A stretch of 8,321 nucleotides of DNA, from assembly GCA_020430865.1 (NCBI GenBank), contig JAGQIY010001351.1, forward strand, positions 1 through 8,321, given 5' to 3'. Below, one piece after another: positions 1 to 5,790 of the stretch (positions within the stretch are counted from its first letter, which is position 1; each line of letters starts with the position of its first letter). The notes beneath the pieces are model-generated. The model was not told the DNA's origin and ran no database searches. It saw only the letters and a list, made by a program, of their open reading frames with translations. A program made the position numbers and the translations under genes. Source of the stretch: Myxococcales bacterium. Lineage in GTDB: Bacteria > Myxococcota > Polyangia > Polyangiales > Polyangiaceae.

Positions 1-90
1 CGCTCGCGCCGCTGCCACCGCTCGCGCCGCTGCCACCGCTCGCGCCGCTGCCACCGCTCGCGCCACTGCCTCCGCTCGCGCCACTGCCTC
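1..90. repeat. 18-bp tandem repeat, five units, inside the lipoprotein gene
   Basis: Five direct 18-bp units run without gaps: 1-18, 19-36 and 37-54 are identical (cgctcgcgccgctgccac), and 55-72 and 73-90 are identical to each other, differing from the first three at two positions. A degenerate sixth unit follows from 91. Each unit encodes Gly-Gly-Ser-Gly-Ala-Ser on the minus strand, and the differences are synonymous. Because the unit is a multiple of three, gain or loss of units changes linker length without shifting the frame. The array may continue beyond the left edge. Confidence 0.95.
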
Positions 91-205
91 CGCTGTCTCC
101 GCCGCCAGTTGAGCCGCCGCGATAGCCCAGGCTCTCGGAGTTGGCGCAGGCAGAGACCAGCGCGGCCACGGAAACGAGGTGAATGAAGGAAGAACGAAGC
201 TGCAT
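1..205 (-). CDS. Partial secreted lipoprotein with GGSGAS repeat linker
   Basis: Read on the minus strand, an ATG at 205-203 opens a frame that stays open to the left edge, giving about 68 residues; the rest lies outside the window. The start reads MQLRSSFIHLVSVAALVSAC: a short basic n-region, a hydrophobic core and a lipobox-like VSAC ending at Cys20. This is a lipoprotein signal peptide, so the mature protein should be lipid-anchored after cleavage before Cys20. After a short spacer (residues 21-40) the chain becomes a Gly/Ser/Ala tract built of GGSGAS units encoded by an 18-bp DNA repeat. Such flexible linkers behind the lipid anchor are common in myxobacterial surface lipoproteins and usually tether a folded domain that is not visible here, so function cannot be assigned. 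A weak AGG-type ribosome site lies about 12 bases upstream. The signal peptide and repeat support the frame strongly; the function is unknown. Confidence 0.8.
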   Translation of the reverse strand, partial: MQLRSSFIHLVSVAALVSACANSESLGYRGGSTGGGDSGGSGASGGSGASGGSGASGGSGASGGSGAS

Positions 206-602
206 GAGACGGCCCTACCTGTCCGGCAGTGGTGGACGAACGAGCGGATTCTCACGGCCTGCCAGGCCGAGAGAGGTTTCATGGAGTTGTCGCCGGGTGG
301 TCCGGGACAGTCGCTGGCGAGCCCACGAGGCTCACCAGCGCAGAGCCAGCCCGGGCCGCGACACCAATCACGCGGGCAAGCCTCTACAGGATAGCTCAAT
401 TGCTCGTCGGACAAGCGTCCGTCCTCGCACCTCATGGCTCCTCGGCTCGCCTCGCGCCTCGAGTGAGCGACCAGGAGAAGAGCGCCAGCTTCGCCGCCGC
501 TGGAAGCCGGCTACAGGTTCGCATCCGAGTCCACCGCGTCGTGCTTCGACTGCGCTCTCACGCCCCCTGCAACCCGGCTCCAGTCGCTCGTATACTGCGG
601 CC
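206..602. other. Intergenic region, no convincing gene
   Basis: This stretch of 397 bases lies between the divergent lipoprotein gene (start at 205, minus) and the 345-aa gene (start at 603, plus). One plus-strand frame is open through it and joins the downstream gene, but its translation is dominated by Arg, Ser and Pro and looks like unselected high-GC sequence. I see no RNA gene, repeat or clear terminator. It should contain promoters for both flanking genes; only the -10-like hexamer at 591-596 can be pointed to. Confidence 0.6.
591..596 (+). promoter_or_regulatory. Putative -10 element (TATACT), possible leaderless start
   Basis: TATACT matches five of six bases of the TATAAT consensus in an otherwise very GC-rich stretch. 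Exactly six bases separate it from the GTG at 603. Transcription normally starts about 6-7 bases after a -10 hexamer, so the mRNA would begin at or next to the GTG and have no leader. No Shine-Dalgarno sequence precedes that GTG, which fits. A -35 box is not convincing: the 568-573 position (17-bp spacer) reads TGCAAC. This is inference from spacing only. Confidence 0.4.
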
Positions 603-1640
603 GTGTTCACGAACGATCTGCGCTTCGAGGGGTTCACGACTCAGGATTGGACCCGACTCGCCAAGGCCTTCAGACCGCGACCGGGAGTCGAGCCGTCGAG
701 CGAGAGCGGTGGTGGCGTCATCGTGGTCACGGCAGACGGCCGGCCGGTGAAGCTGCTCTCGACGCGCACCGGGCGCATCCAGCTGACTGGCGCGCGCAGC
801 GAGCGCTCGGTGAGCGCGCTGGAGTGGCCGGTCAGCCTGGAGTCGCTGGCCGGCGCGTTCGACGCCAGCTGGGCGGTCGAGCTGGAGTGGTCGGCGCTCA
901 ACGATCTGATGGACGCCTGGGCGGACAAGCTGGTGCCCGACCACGACGCCTTCGACCAGGTGGTCGAGTTCTTGCGAGCAGCCCAGGAGGTCGAGGCGGC
1001 GGGCAAGCTCCAGGCATGGCCCTGGAAGATTTCCGCATGGCCATTACCGAATCAGAGACTCAAGCTGCGCGCGCTCGACCTGGTTTGTCCCGACGGCAAG
1101 GCGCTGGTGCTCGGCGTCTTCGAGCGCGGGAGCCTGTTCACCAGCGTCACGTTGCGGCGGCGGGGCAACGGCTTCGACCTGCTGCTCGGGCCCGAGGAGC
1201 TGCGCGAGGACATGGGCCTGGTGAGCGGCGACTGGACCCGCGACTACCGACACCTGCTGAGGGCGGTGGAGCAGCGCGTGGGTCCGGTGGCGGTTGGCTG
1301 CTTTGCAGAGCTCGAGACGCTGCAGAAGCTGAGCGAGTCTTCCCAGCCGGGCAGCTGGGCGGCGGCGGTGGCGGCTCGCGACGTCGTGCTCTCCCCCGTC
1401 GTCCCCGCCCTGGCCATCCCCCTGGGAGTCGACGCCGGTCGCGCGGCGTTCTTCGCGATTCGCGACCTGGCCGAGCGGGTCGGTGTTGGCAGCCTGTTCG
1501 GCGATGCGAGCCCGTTCGCTCCCGCGTTCGAGCGCGTCAAGGCGGCCGTCGAAGATCGCGACGTCGTGGGTCTGCTCGGCTTCGATCCCTTCGACCTGCT
1601 GCGCAAGCTGCTGGCGCGGGGAGACGGCGACTCCAACTAG
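603..1640 (+). CDS. Conserved-looking cytosolic protein of unknown function
   Basis: The protein is 345 aa from a GTG start. The frame is open much further upstream (ATG at 183), but the residues before 603 are Arg/Ser/Pro-rich and overlap the antisense lipoprotein gene, whereas from 603 on composition becomes normal (balanced acidic and hydrophobic residues). The GTG is also placed just behind a TATACT hexamer, so I chose it. There is no signal peptide or membrane helix, so it is probably cytosolic. Visible character: a beta-rich first part (residues 37-70, with a VIVVTADGRPVKLL stretch), a helical Trp-rich middle (residues 80-145), a second mixed region with GVFERGSLFTSVTLRRRGNGF (residues 171-191) followed by GDWTRDYRHL (209-218), and an Ala/Val-rich helical end. 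I do not recognise a catalytic motif or family. It is convergent with the lipoprotein at 1703-2506 and 62 bases from it, with no strong terminator between. I am confident that it is a gene and have no functional call. Confidence 0.8.
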   Translation: MFTNDLRFEGFTTQDWTRLAKAFRPRPGVEPSSESGGGVIVVTADGRPVKLLSTRTGRIQLTGARSERSVSALEWPVSLESLAGAFDASWAVELEWSALNDLMDAWADKLVPDHDAFDQVVEFLRAAQEVEAAGKLQAWPWKISAWPLPNQRLKLRALDLVCPDGKALVLGVFERGSLFTSVTLRRRGNGFDLLLGPEELREDMGLVSGDWTRDYRHLLRAVEQRVGPVAVGCFAELETLQKLSESSQPGSWAAAVAARDVVLSPVVPALAIPLGVDAGRAAFFAIRDLAERVGVGSLFGDASPFAPAFERVKAAVEDRDVVGLLGFDPFDLLRKLLARGDGDSN

Positions 1641-1702
1641 CTGCCGCGCTCCCGCAGGTCCGCTCTGGGAGCAAAGTGCGGAGCCCAGACTGGCAGGCTG
1701 CG

Positions 1703-2506
1703 CTAGAGACCACCCAGCATCAAGGTCAGCGTAGCGCCGCCGCTCGCGTAACCCGTGGCGGACACCTGCTCGGCGTTCTCCACTCGAGGCATTTGCCCTG
1801 CGGCAAATAGCAGACCCAAGCGCGCGCCGTGGAACGCGGAGTCCAGATGGCGGAACAGGTCGAAGTTCGCGCCGGCGAACACCGTCGGATAGAAGCCGTT
1901 GACGCTCGCGGAGACGTTTGGTTCTCGATCGTCGCAGTCCGCTCCGAACCCATCACCGCCCTGACAGTAGCGGCCGCTGGCGTCCAGGCTCAGCAATCCG
2001 ACGCCCGCGTTCAGGTGCAGCTCGACCCACTTGCTCTTGGGGGTGAGGAGAAAATCAACGGCATACTCGCCGCCGATGCGCGTCATGGAGTAGCTCGCGT
2101 GGTCAGCGCCGCCGCTGGCCTTGGTTCCGTAGAGCAAGCCACCCATCGCAAACCGCTCCTCGGAGTCGACGTAGGTGCGGTAGCGCACCAGTGGCTCGCC
2201 ATACAGCCCCTCATCTCCACCACCGACCACGCGGCCACCAACCCCAACGCCCTCGACGCCGATCAGATCCTCGGGATCGAACATGGCCGCCCCTTGCTGG
2301 ATCGGTGAGCCCTTGGGCTCGGACTGCACCGCGCTGCTCAGGTAGTAGCCGGGAACCGCGGCCGCTTGCGCCTCCAGGTTACTCCTGGGTTCGGGAGACA
2401 CGGCCTGTCCGGTGACCGTGGGCACCGGGCCCAGGGTGGTGCAGCCTGCGAGCCAGCCTGCAGCGACGCCAAGCATTGCGAGACGCACGATGGCGTCGAT
2501 CCACAT
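1703..2506 (-). CDS. Predicted lipoprotein with beta-rich, barrel-like domain
   Basis: The protein is 267 aa from the ATG at 2506-2504. The frame extends upstream to an ATG at 2590, but the shorter start puts a proper lipoprotein signal peptide at the N-terminus (hydrophobic residues 9-20, lipobox LAGC with Cys22, then TTLGP) and has a GGAG ribosome site nine bases upstream; the ATG at 2560 has none. The mature N-terminal part (23-100) is Pro/Gly/Gln-rich and probably a linker. Residues 100-267 alternate hydrophobic and polar positions with many aromatics and glycines (for example LVRYRTYV, SMTRIGGEYAVDFLL, WVELHLNAGVGLLSL, ATLTLMLGGL), the pattern of outer-membrane beta strands. Cys181 and Cys191 flank a Gly/Asp-rich loop and could form a disulfide. 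I infer an outer-membrane-associated lipoprotein; an exact family is not recognised, and the barrel is a pattern-based guess. Confidence 0.8.
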   Translation of the reverse strand: MWIDAIVRLAMLGVAAGWLAGCTTLGPVPTVTGQAVSPEPRSNLEAQAAAVPGYYLSSAVQSEPKGSPIQQGAAMFDPEDLIGVEGVGVGGRVVGGGDEGLYGEPLVRYRTYVDSEERFAMGGLLYGTKASGGADHASYSMTRIGGEYAVDFLLTPKSKWVELHLNAGVGLLSLDASGRYCQGGDGFGADCDDREPNVSASVNGFYPTVFAGANFDLFRHLDSAFHGARLGLLFAAGQMPRVENAEQVSATGYASGGATLTLMLGGL

Positions 2507-2515
2507 ACCCCAGCG

Positions 2516-2519
2516 CTCC
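2516..2519 (-). promoter_or_regulatory. Ribosome binding site deciding the lipoprotein start
   Basis: On the minus strand GGAG (within a longer GGGGGGAG run, 2523-2516) lies nine bases before the ATG at 2506. The two in-frame upstream ATGs (2560 and 2590) lack a comparable site, which supports the 267-aa version with its N-terminal signal peptide. Confidence 0.6.
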
Positions 2520-2796
2520 CCCCGAGATGTCTCGTCCGCGACCTGTTCGATTTGCTGCATGGTTATTCGAGGGAGCAATCGCCTTGCCAAACCAGGGAGC
2601 TACACGAATCGCGTCTCCCGACCGCGCTCATGCGCACACGTCGTCGGGCATTGCTCCTGATTTCAGCTACTTGCATGGCACCAGGGAGAGACAGGCCGGC
2701 CTCGCCGCGCACGCGACTTCGCACTCCCAGCGCTAGCTCGGGTGTCGCGGTGTGCCAAACGGGCAACACGTGAGTCGGTGTGACCACCAGCCGCAA

Positions 2797-2810
2797 GGTC
2801 CTGAGGGACC
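2797..2810 (-). terminator. Short GC hairpin after the Mpo1-like gene, weak terminator candidate
   Basis: GGTCC and GGACC form a perfect 5-bp stem around a 4-base loop, 17 bases beyond the stop codon at 2828. On the minus strand the stem is followed by only two T residues, so it lacks the T-run of a standard intrinsic terminator. Its placement directly after a gene is suggestive, but a 5-bp stem can occur by chance in such GC-rich DNA. Confidence 0.3.
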
Positions 2811-2827
2811 CGCAGCACGGCGTCAGC

Positions 2828-3235
2828 TCAGTGCAGCGTACCGTCGGTCGCCATGTTGGTGGCGATCTCCGGCTCTTCTTCCGTCCCGCCGTCCTCTGCC
2901 CCGGCTTCTTCCGCGAGGATCCGCTCTACCTCGTCGTCCATGGTGCCGTTCAGCATCTTGGCGAACATCACGAAGTCGGCAAGCAAGCTGTACGTGGGGT
3001 AGTCGAAGGTGGCGGGCTTGTTCTTCTCGATGAAGAAATGGCTGATCCACGCTGGGCCGTAGCCCATCACGGGGGCGAGCAGGAGCAGCGACTTCCGCCC
3101 GCTGAGCAAGCCACCGACGGCGCAGCCAAGCGCCATCCCCGTGCCCACGAAGTGGAAGCGCCGGGTCAGCTTGTTCTTGTGCTCACGCACGTAGTAGGGC
3201 CAGAACTCTTCGAAGGTTTCGAACCGCTTGCTCAT
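2828..3235 (-). CDS. DUF962 / Mpo1-like membrane protein
   Basis: The protein is 135 aa from the ATG at 3235-3233, preceded by GAGGAG at a five-base spacing; a longer in-frame start at 3292 would only add an unconvincing tail. The sequence opens with FETFEEFWPYYVREHKNK and continues with RRFHFVGTGMALG (residues 26-37), GYGPAWISHFFIEKN (58-72) and PATFDYPTYSLLADFVMF, the characteristic layout of the DUF962/Mpo1-like family. Histidines 19, 28 and 66 sit at the positions conserved in that family. Yeast Mpo1 is an Fe(II)-dependent dioxygenase that shortens 2-hydroxy fatty acids in phytosphingosine breakdown; whether the bacterial relatives do the same is not established, so the reaction here is inferred only. 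Two hydrophobic stretches (about 29-44 and 49-67) suggest inner-membrane insertion. The C-terminus (100-125) is strongly acidic. It lies 104 bases after the thioredoxin gene on the same strand. Confidence 0.88.
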   Translation of the reverse strand: MSKRFETFEEFWPYYVREHKNKLTRRFHFVGTGMALGCAVGGLLSGRKSLLLLAPVMGYGPAWISHFFIEKNKPATFDYPTYSLLADFVMFAKMLNGTMDDEVERILAEEAGAEDGGTEEEPEIATNMATDGTLH

Positions 3236-3240
3236 GGAGT

Positions 3241-3246
3241 CTCCTC
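3241..3246 (-). promoter_or_regulatory. Strong Shine-Dalgarno site of the Mpo1-like gene
   Basis: On the minus strand GAGGAG lies five bases before the ATG at 3235. It is the best ribosome site in the window and fixes the start at the residue where family similarity begins, ruling out the upstream in-frame ATG at 3292. Confidence 0.75.
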
Positions 3247-3339
3247 GAAACGAGTCGTTGGATGGGGATTCGAAGGTTACCCCGGAGGGCACTGCTGGCC
3301 CACCCCTGGCGCCCAGAAATTCGCCCCAGAACGCGGGAT

Positions 3340-3912
3340 TCAGTCCAGGAGCGGCTCGATCGCTGCCTTCAACGCGTCGCGCTGCATGACGGAAGAGCGC
3401 ACCATCCGCACGGTTCCGTCCTTGTCGATCAACACCAGCGTGGGCAGCGTGGAGACGCCATAGCCCTTCGCGGTCGCCCCGTCGGGATCGAAGACGCTCG
3501 GGTAGGAGAGCTTGGCGCTCTTCGCGAACACCTGCGCCGGCTCCAGTGCGTCTCCCGTGTCAACGCCGACCACGTGCAGACGGTCGCCGTACTCCCGCGC
3601 GATCTGATCGACGATCGGCGCCTGCATGCGACACGGACCGCACCAGCTAGCCCAGAAGTCGAGCAGCACCGGCTTGCCCTTGAGGTTGCTCAAGCGAATA
3701 CGCGCGCCTTCCTCGCCCTCGTGAATGACCTCCAGCGCGAAGTCGGGGGCAGCCTCGGAGACCAGCGGGCTCTTGGCGGGATCGAAGCGCGGCAGCAGCA
3801 CCAGCCCGAACACCAGCGCGCCGACCAGCACCATCGCCGCAGTGATGTAGATCTGGTTCGGGTTCTCTTTGCGCTGCTTGGCCTTGGGTGCCTGGGGGTC
3901 GCCGCGGCTCAT
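3340..3912 (-). CDS. Membrane-anchored TlpA/ResA-family thiol-disulfide oxidoreductase
   Basis: The protein is 190 aa. Residues 1-20 are basic and polar (cytoplasmic), residues 22-40 form one transmembrane helix (signal anchor), and the rest is a thioredoxin fold facing the periplasm. The lead-in APDFALEVI (55-63), LSNLKGKPVLLDFWASWCGPC (74-94), and the cis-proline segment STLPTLVLIDKDG (154-166, Pro157) are diagnostic of the TlpA/ResA/DsbE (AhpC-TSA/Redoxin) group. Catalytic cysteines are Cys91 and Cys94 in a WCGPC site. Such proteins usually act as reductants in the periplasm, for example in cytochrome c maturation or repair of disulfides, receiving electrons from CcdA/DsbD. No cytochrome maturation genes are nearby, so the client is unknown. 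The ATG at 3912 lacks a clear Shine-Dalgarno sequence. It follows the kinase gene by 139 bases on the same strand. Confidence 0.92.
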   Translation of the reverse strand: MSRGDPQAPKAKQRKENPNQIYITAAMVLVGALVFGLVLLPRFDPAKSPLVSEAAPDFALEVIHEGEEGARIRLSNLKGKPVLLDFWASWCGPCRMQAPIVDQIAREYGDRLHVVGVDTGDALEPAQVFAKSAKLSYPSVFDPDGATAKGYGVSTLPTLVLIDKDGTVRMVRSSVMQRDALKAAIEPLLD

Positions 3913-4009
3913 CTTCGTCGTGCTCTACCCGACGTGGGCCTGCCTCGCCAGTGATGCGCGCGACAAAGCCTCCGCTTCGGCGCAAGCACGCCAGGTCTGC
4001 CCCTCGATC

Positions 4010-4040
4010 GGGGGTTTGGGGGGGGAGAGGGCGTGATGGG
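4010..4040 (+). other. G-rich tract fitting a G-quadruplex pattern
   Basis: On the plus strand four or more G-tracts follow each other: GGGGG (4010-4014), eight G (4018-4025), GGG (4029-4031) and GGG (4038-4040), separated by loops of 3, 3 and 6 bases. This fits the usual four-tract pattern with loops of 1-7. It lies in the 139-base gap between kinase and thioredoxin genes, just after the kinase stop codon, on the strand opposite to transcription, so the mRNA would carry the C-rich version. Structure formation is inferred, not shown. Confidence 0.5.
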
Positions 4041-4051
4041 CCGAGCCCGAG

Positions 4052-5671
4052 CTACGCCCGAGCAGAGATCGGCCCCTCCTCGCCGCGAGCCGCCAGCGCC
4101 GCGTCGGACGCTGCGCTCCCCAGCACCGGCAGGCGCACGCGGAGCCGCGCGCCGCCGAGAGGACTCTGCAGCGCCGTGACCAGCCCGCCGTGTTCGACCA
4201 CGATCTTCTTCACGATCGCGAGACCCAGACCGGTCCCGTCGCTCTTGGTGGTCACGTAGGGGTCGAACACGGTCTTCCGTTGATCCTCGGGGATACCGGG
4301 ACCGTTGTCATCGACGTCCAGGACCACCTGCTCCCCCTGGCGATCCAGAGACACTCGAACGCGAGGACGCTCACCCGACGCCTGCTCGGAGGCGGCCTGG
4401 GCAGCGTTGCGCACGAGGTTGACGAGCACGCGCTTGAACATGTCCCGGTCGAGGAGCACCGGGAGCTCGTCGCTCGGCAGCTCGACGTCGAAATCCACGG
4501 CAGAGTCCTCGGGCAAGCCGAAGGCGGCACCGCTGGGGATCACATCGTCTTCCTCCTCCACCACGGAGGAGCGCCCCTGGAGCTCGCGTAGCACCTCGCC
4601 CAAGTCAGCCTGCTTGAGCTCCGCCCGCGGCAACCGCGCAAAGCTGGAGAACTCGCTGACCAGGCGACGCAGGGTCCCGACCTCGTCCTCGACGATCTCG
4701 AGCGTGGTGTCCAGCATGCGCTGGTAGTTGGGATCCTCTCCGGGATAGCGCCGATGGATCTCCTGCACCGCGAGCTGGATCGGGGTCAGCGGGTTCTTGA
4801 TCTCGTGTGCCAGGCGCCGCGCCATCTCCTGCCACGCTCCGATGCGCTGCAGGTACTCGATACGCGCGCGGCTGCTCTCCACCTCGGTGACCATGCGGTT
4901 GAACGCCGCTGCCAGATCGGTGATCTCGTCTTGCCCCTTCTCGGGCACGCGGATGTCCAGATCACCTTCCCCCACCTTCTGCGTCGCCTCCGCCAGCTCT
5001 CCTATCCGCGCGGATACGCTCCTCGCCAGCGTGGTACCGACGCCGATCGCCATCAGGATGGTGAGTCCCAGCAGCGCCGTGAACGCGTACAGGCGCCCCG
5101 AGTCGTCTCCCTCGCGGCGCCGCTCCACGGTGCGGTAGGCATCCAGGAACGTGGCGAGCTGGTCGCGTTCCTGAAAGCGCTTGGCCTCCGTGGCGAACAC
5201 CGCGACCAGCTCCGGCGGGTCCTCCATCGCCGCCTCGCGATCCACCAGCGGCACCCGCACTTCGAGGTCGAACTCGGTCTCGGGATCGAAGGCCTTGCCA
5301 CGGTTCACTTCCCCCAGGACGTCGCCGCTGGCGTTCTCGACGCTCAGGCTCACGAGATCCGGCTGCTTGGGGAACAGACGCTTGAGCGCTCTGTCGATGG
5401 CATCTTTATCCTTGCGGAATACCGCGCGGCGGAGTCGGGTGTCCTCGGCGATCGACGCCGCGCTGCCACGCATGCGCGCCTTCACTGCCCGCGCCAGGTC
5501 CTGGTAGACGTCCAGGGCGTCGTCGAGGCGCGTGCCGACCTCCGGTGTATAGAAGCGAGCAGAGGTCTGACGCACCATCCATTCGCCCATGGCGATCGCA
5601 GTCACCAGGGGGATGAGCGCCGTGAGCACGATGGCCAGCGCCAGACGTCGCTGGATCCGTCCGACTGCCAT
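4052..5671 (-). CDS. NtrY-like transmembrane sensor histidine kinase
   Basis: The protein is 539 aa and bound to the inner membrane. Order of parts: basic N-terminus, TM1 (about 10-28), a periplasmic sensor region of about 165 residues (29-195), TM2 (about 196-216), HAMP linker (about 217-270), a short IEYLQRIGAWQEMARR helix, the dimerisation/phosphoacceptor domain with AHEIKNPLTPIQL (phosphorylated His289), and a HATPase domain with N-box NLVRNAAQA (418-426), G1 box DNGPGI (455-460) and G2 box GTGLGLAIV (479-487). The WQE.ARR.AHEIKNPLTPIQL signature is typical of the NtrY group. All catalytic boxes look intact. Residues 366-395, between the two kinase domains, form an acidic, flexible-looking stretch (VVEEEDD and onward) that seems longer than usual. 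The C-terminal 20 residues are Ala-rich and look disordered. No response regulator lies beside it in the window, so its partner and signal are unknown. The start codon has no clear Shine-Dalgarno site and overlaps a dyad. Confidence 0.93.
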   Translation of the reverse strand: MAVGRIQRRLALAIVLTALIPLVTAIAMGEWMVRQTSARFYTPEVGTRLDDALDVYQDLARAVKARMRGSAASIAEDTRLRRAVFRKDKDAIDRALKRLFPKQPDLVSLSVENASGDVLGEVNRGKAFDPETEFDLEVRVPLVDREAAMEDPPELVAVFATEAKRFQERDQLATFLDAYRTVERRREGDDSGRLYAFTALLGLTILMAIGVGTTLARSVSARIGELAEATQKVGEGDLDIRVPEKGQDEITDLAAAFNRMVTEVESSRARIEYLQRIGAWQEMARRLAHEIKNPLTPIQLAVQEIHRRYPGEDPNYQRMLDTTLEIVEDEVGTLRRLVSEFSSFARLPRAELKQADLGEVLRELQGRSSVVEEEDDVIPSGAAFGLPEDSAVDFDVELPSDELPVLLDRDMFKRVLVNLVRNAAQAASEQASGERPRVRVSLDRQGEQVVLDVDDNGPGIPEDQRKTVFDPYVTTKSDGTGLGLAIVKKIVVEHGGLVTALQSPLGGARLRVRLPVLGSAASDAALAARGEEGPISARA

Positions 5672-5688
5672 GTCGAGGATTCTCGACA
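5671..5688. promoter_or_regulatory. Dyad touching the kinase start codon
   Basis: TGTCGAG (5671-5677) and CTCGACA (5682-5688) are perfect 7-bp inverted arms around GATT. The left arm includes the first base of the kinase ATG. In DNA this has the shape of an operator; in the kinase mRNA it would form a short hairpin over the place where a ribosome site should be, and none is seen there. Which role, if any, is real cannot be told from sequence alone. Confidence 0.45.
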
Positions 5689-5778
5689 GAGCGGCCGGGT
5701 AAATGCCAGGAAAACCAGCCCTTCTGGCGGGCGTGCAGCCGATCCCCCTGACTCCGCACAGCCGCGCTCCGAGCGCGC

Positions 5779-5784
5779 TATAAG
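5779..5784 (+). promoter_or_regulatory. Putative -10 element (TATAAG), possible leaderless start
   Basis: TATAAG matches five of six bases of the TATAAT consensus and ends exactly six bases before the ATG at 5791, the same spacing as the hexamer in front of the gene at 603. Transcription would then start at about the ATG. The overlapping AAGGGG (5782-5787) could instead serve as a ribosome site, but only three bases separate it from the ATG, which is shorter than usual. No good -35 box is seen at 17-18 bases. Confidence 0.4.
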
Positions 5785-5790
5785 GGGCCG

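Larger units (their letters stand above)
2507..2827. other. Intergenic region between lipoprotein and Mpo1-like genes
   Basis: These 321 bases separate two minus-strand genes. Reading frames crossing the region have Arg/Ser/Pro-rich translations and no domain character, so I call no gene. The part next to 2506 should carry the lipoprotein promoter, but I cannot identify a clear -35/-10 pair. The part next to 2828 contains the short hairpin described separately (2797-2810). The width of the gap suggests the lipoprotein is transcribed on its own. Confidence 0.55.

Noticed and set aside
1..90. CRISPR-like array
   Set aside because: The units are contiguous 18-bp copies with no spacers and encode an in-frame GGSGAS linker.
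183..602. N-terminal extension of the 345-aa protein from an ATG at 183
   Set aside because: The 140 added residues are Arg/Ser/Pro-rich and overlap the start of the antisense lipoprotein gene, which has a clear signal peptide. The composition changes to protein-like only at 603.
1664..1689. Inverted repeat TCTGGG/CCCAGA between the convergent genes as a bidirectional terminator
   Set aside because: The stem is only six pairs around a 14-base loop and no T-run follows on either strand.
647..1810. Plus-strand open frame (387 codons) overlapping the 345-aa gene
   Set aside because: Its translation is almost entirely Arg, Gly and Ala, typical of an off-frame reading of high-GC coding sequence, and it extends into the convergent lipoprotein gene.
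4000..4017. CCCC/GGGG hairpin followed by TTT as a terminator
   Set aside because: It has a four-pair stem on the strand without a gene to terminate; on the kinase strand the T-run is absent.
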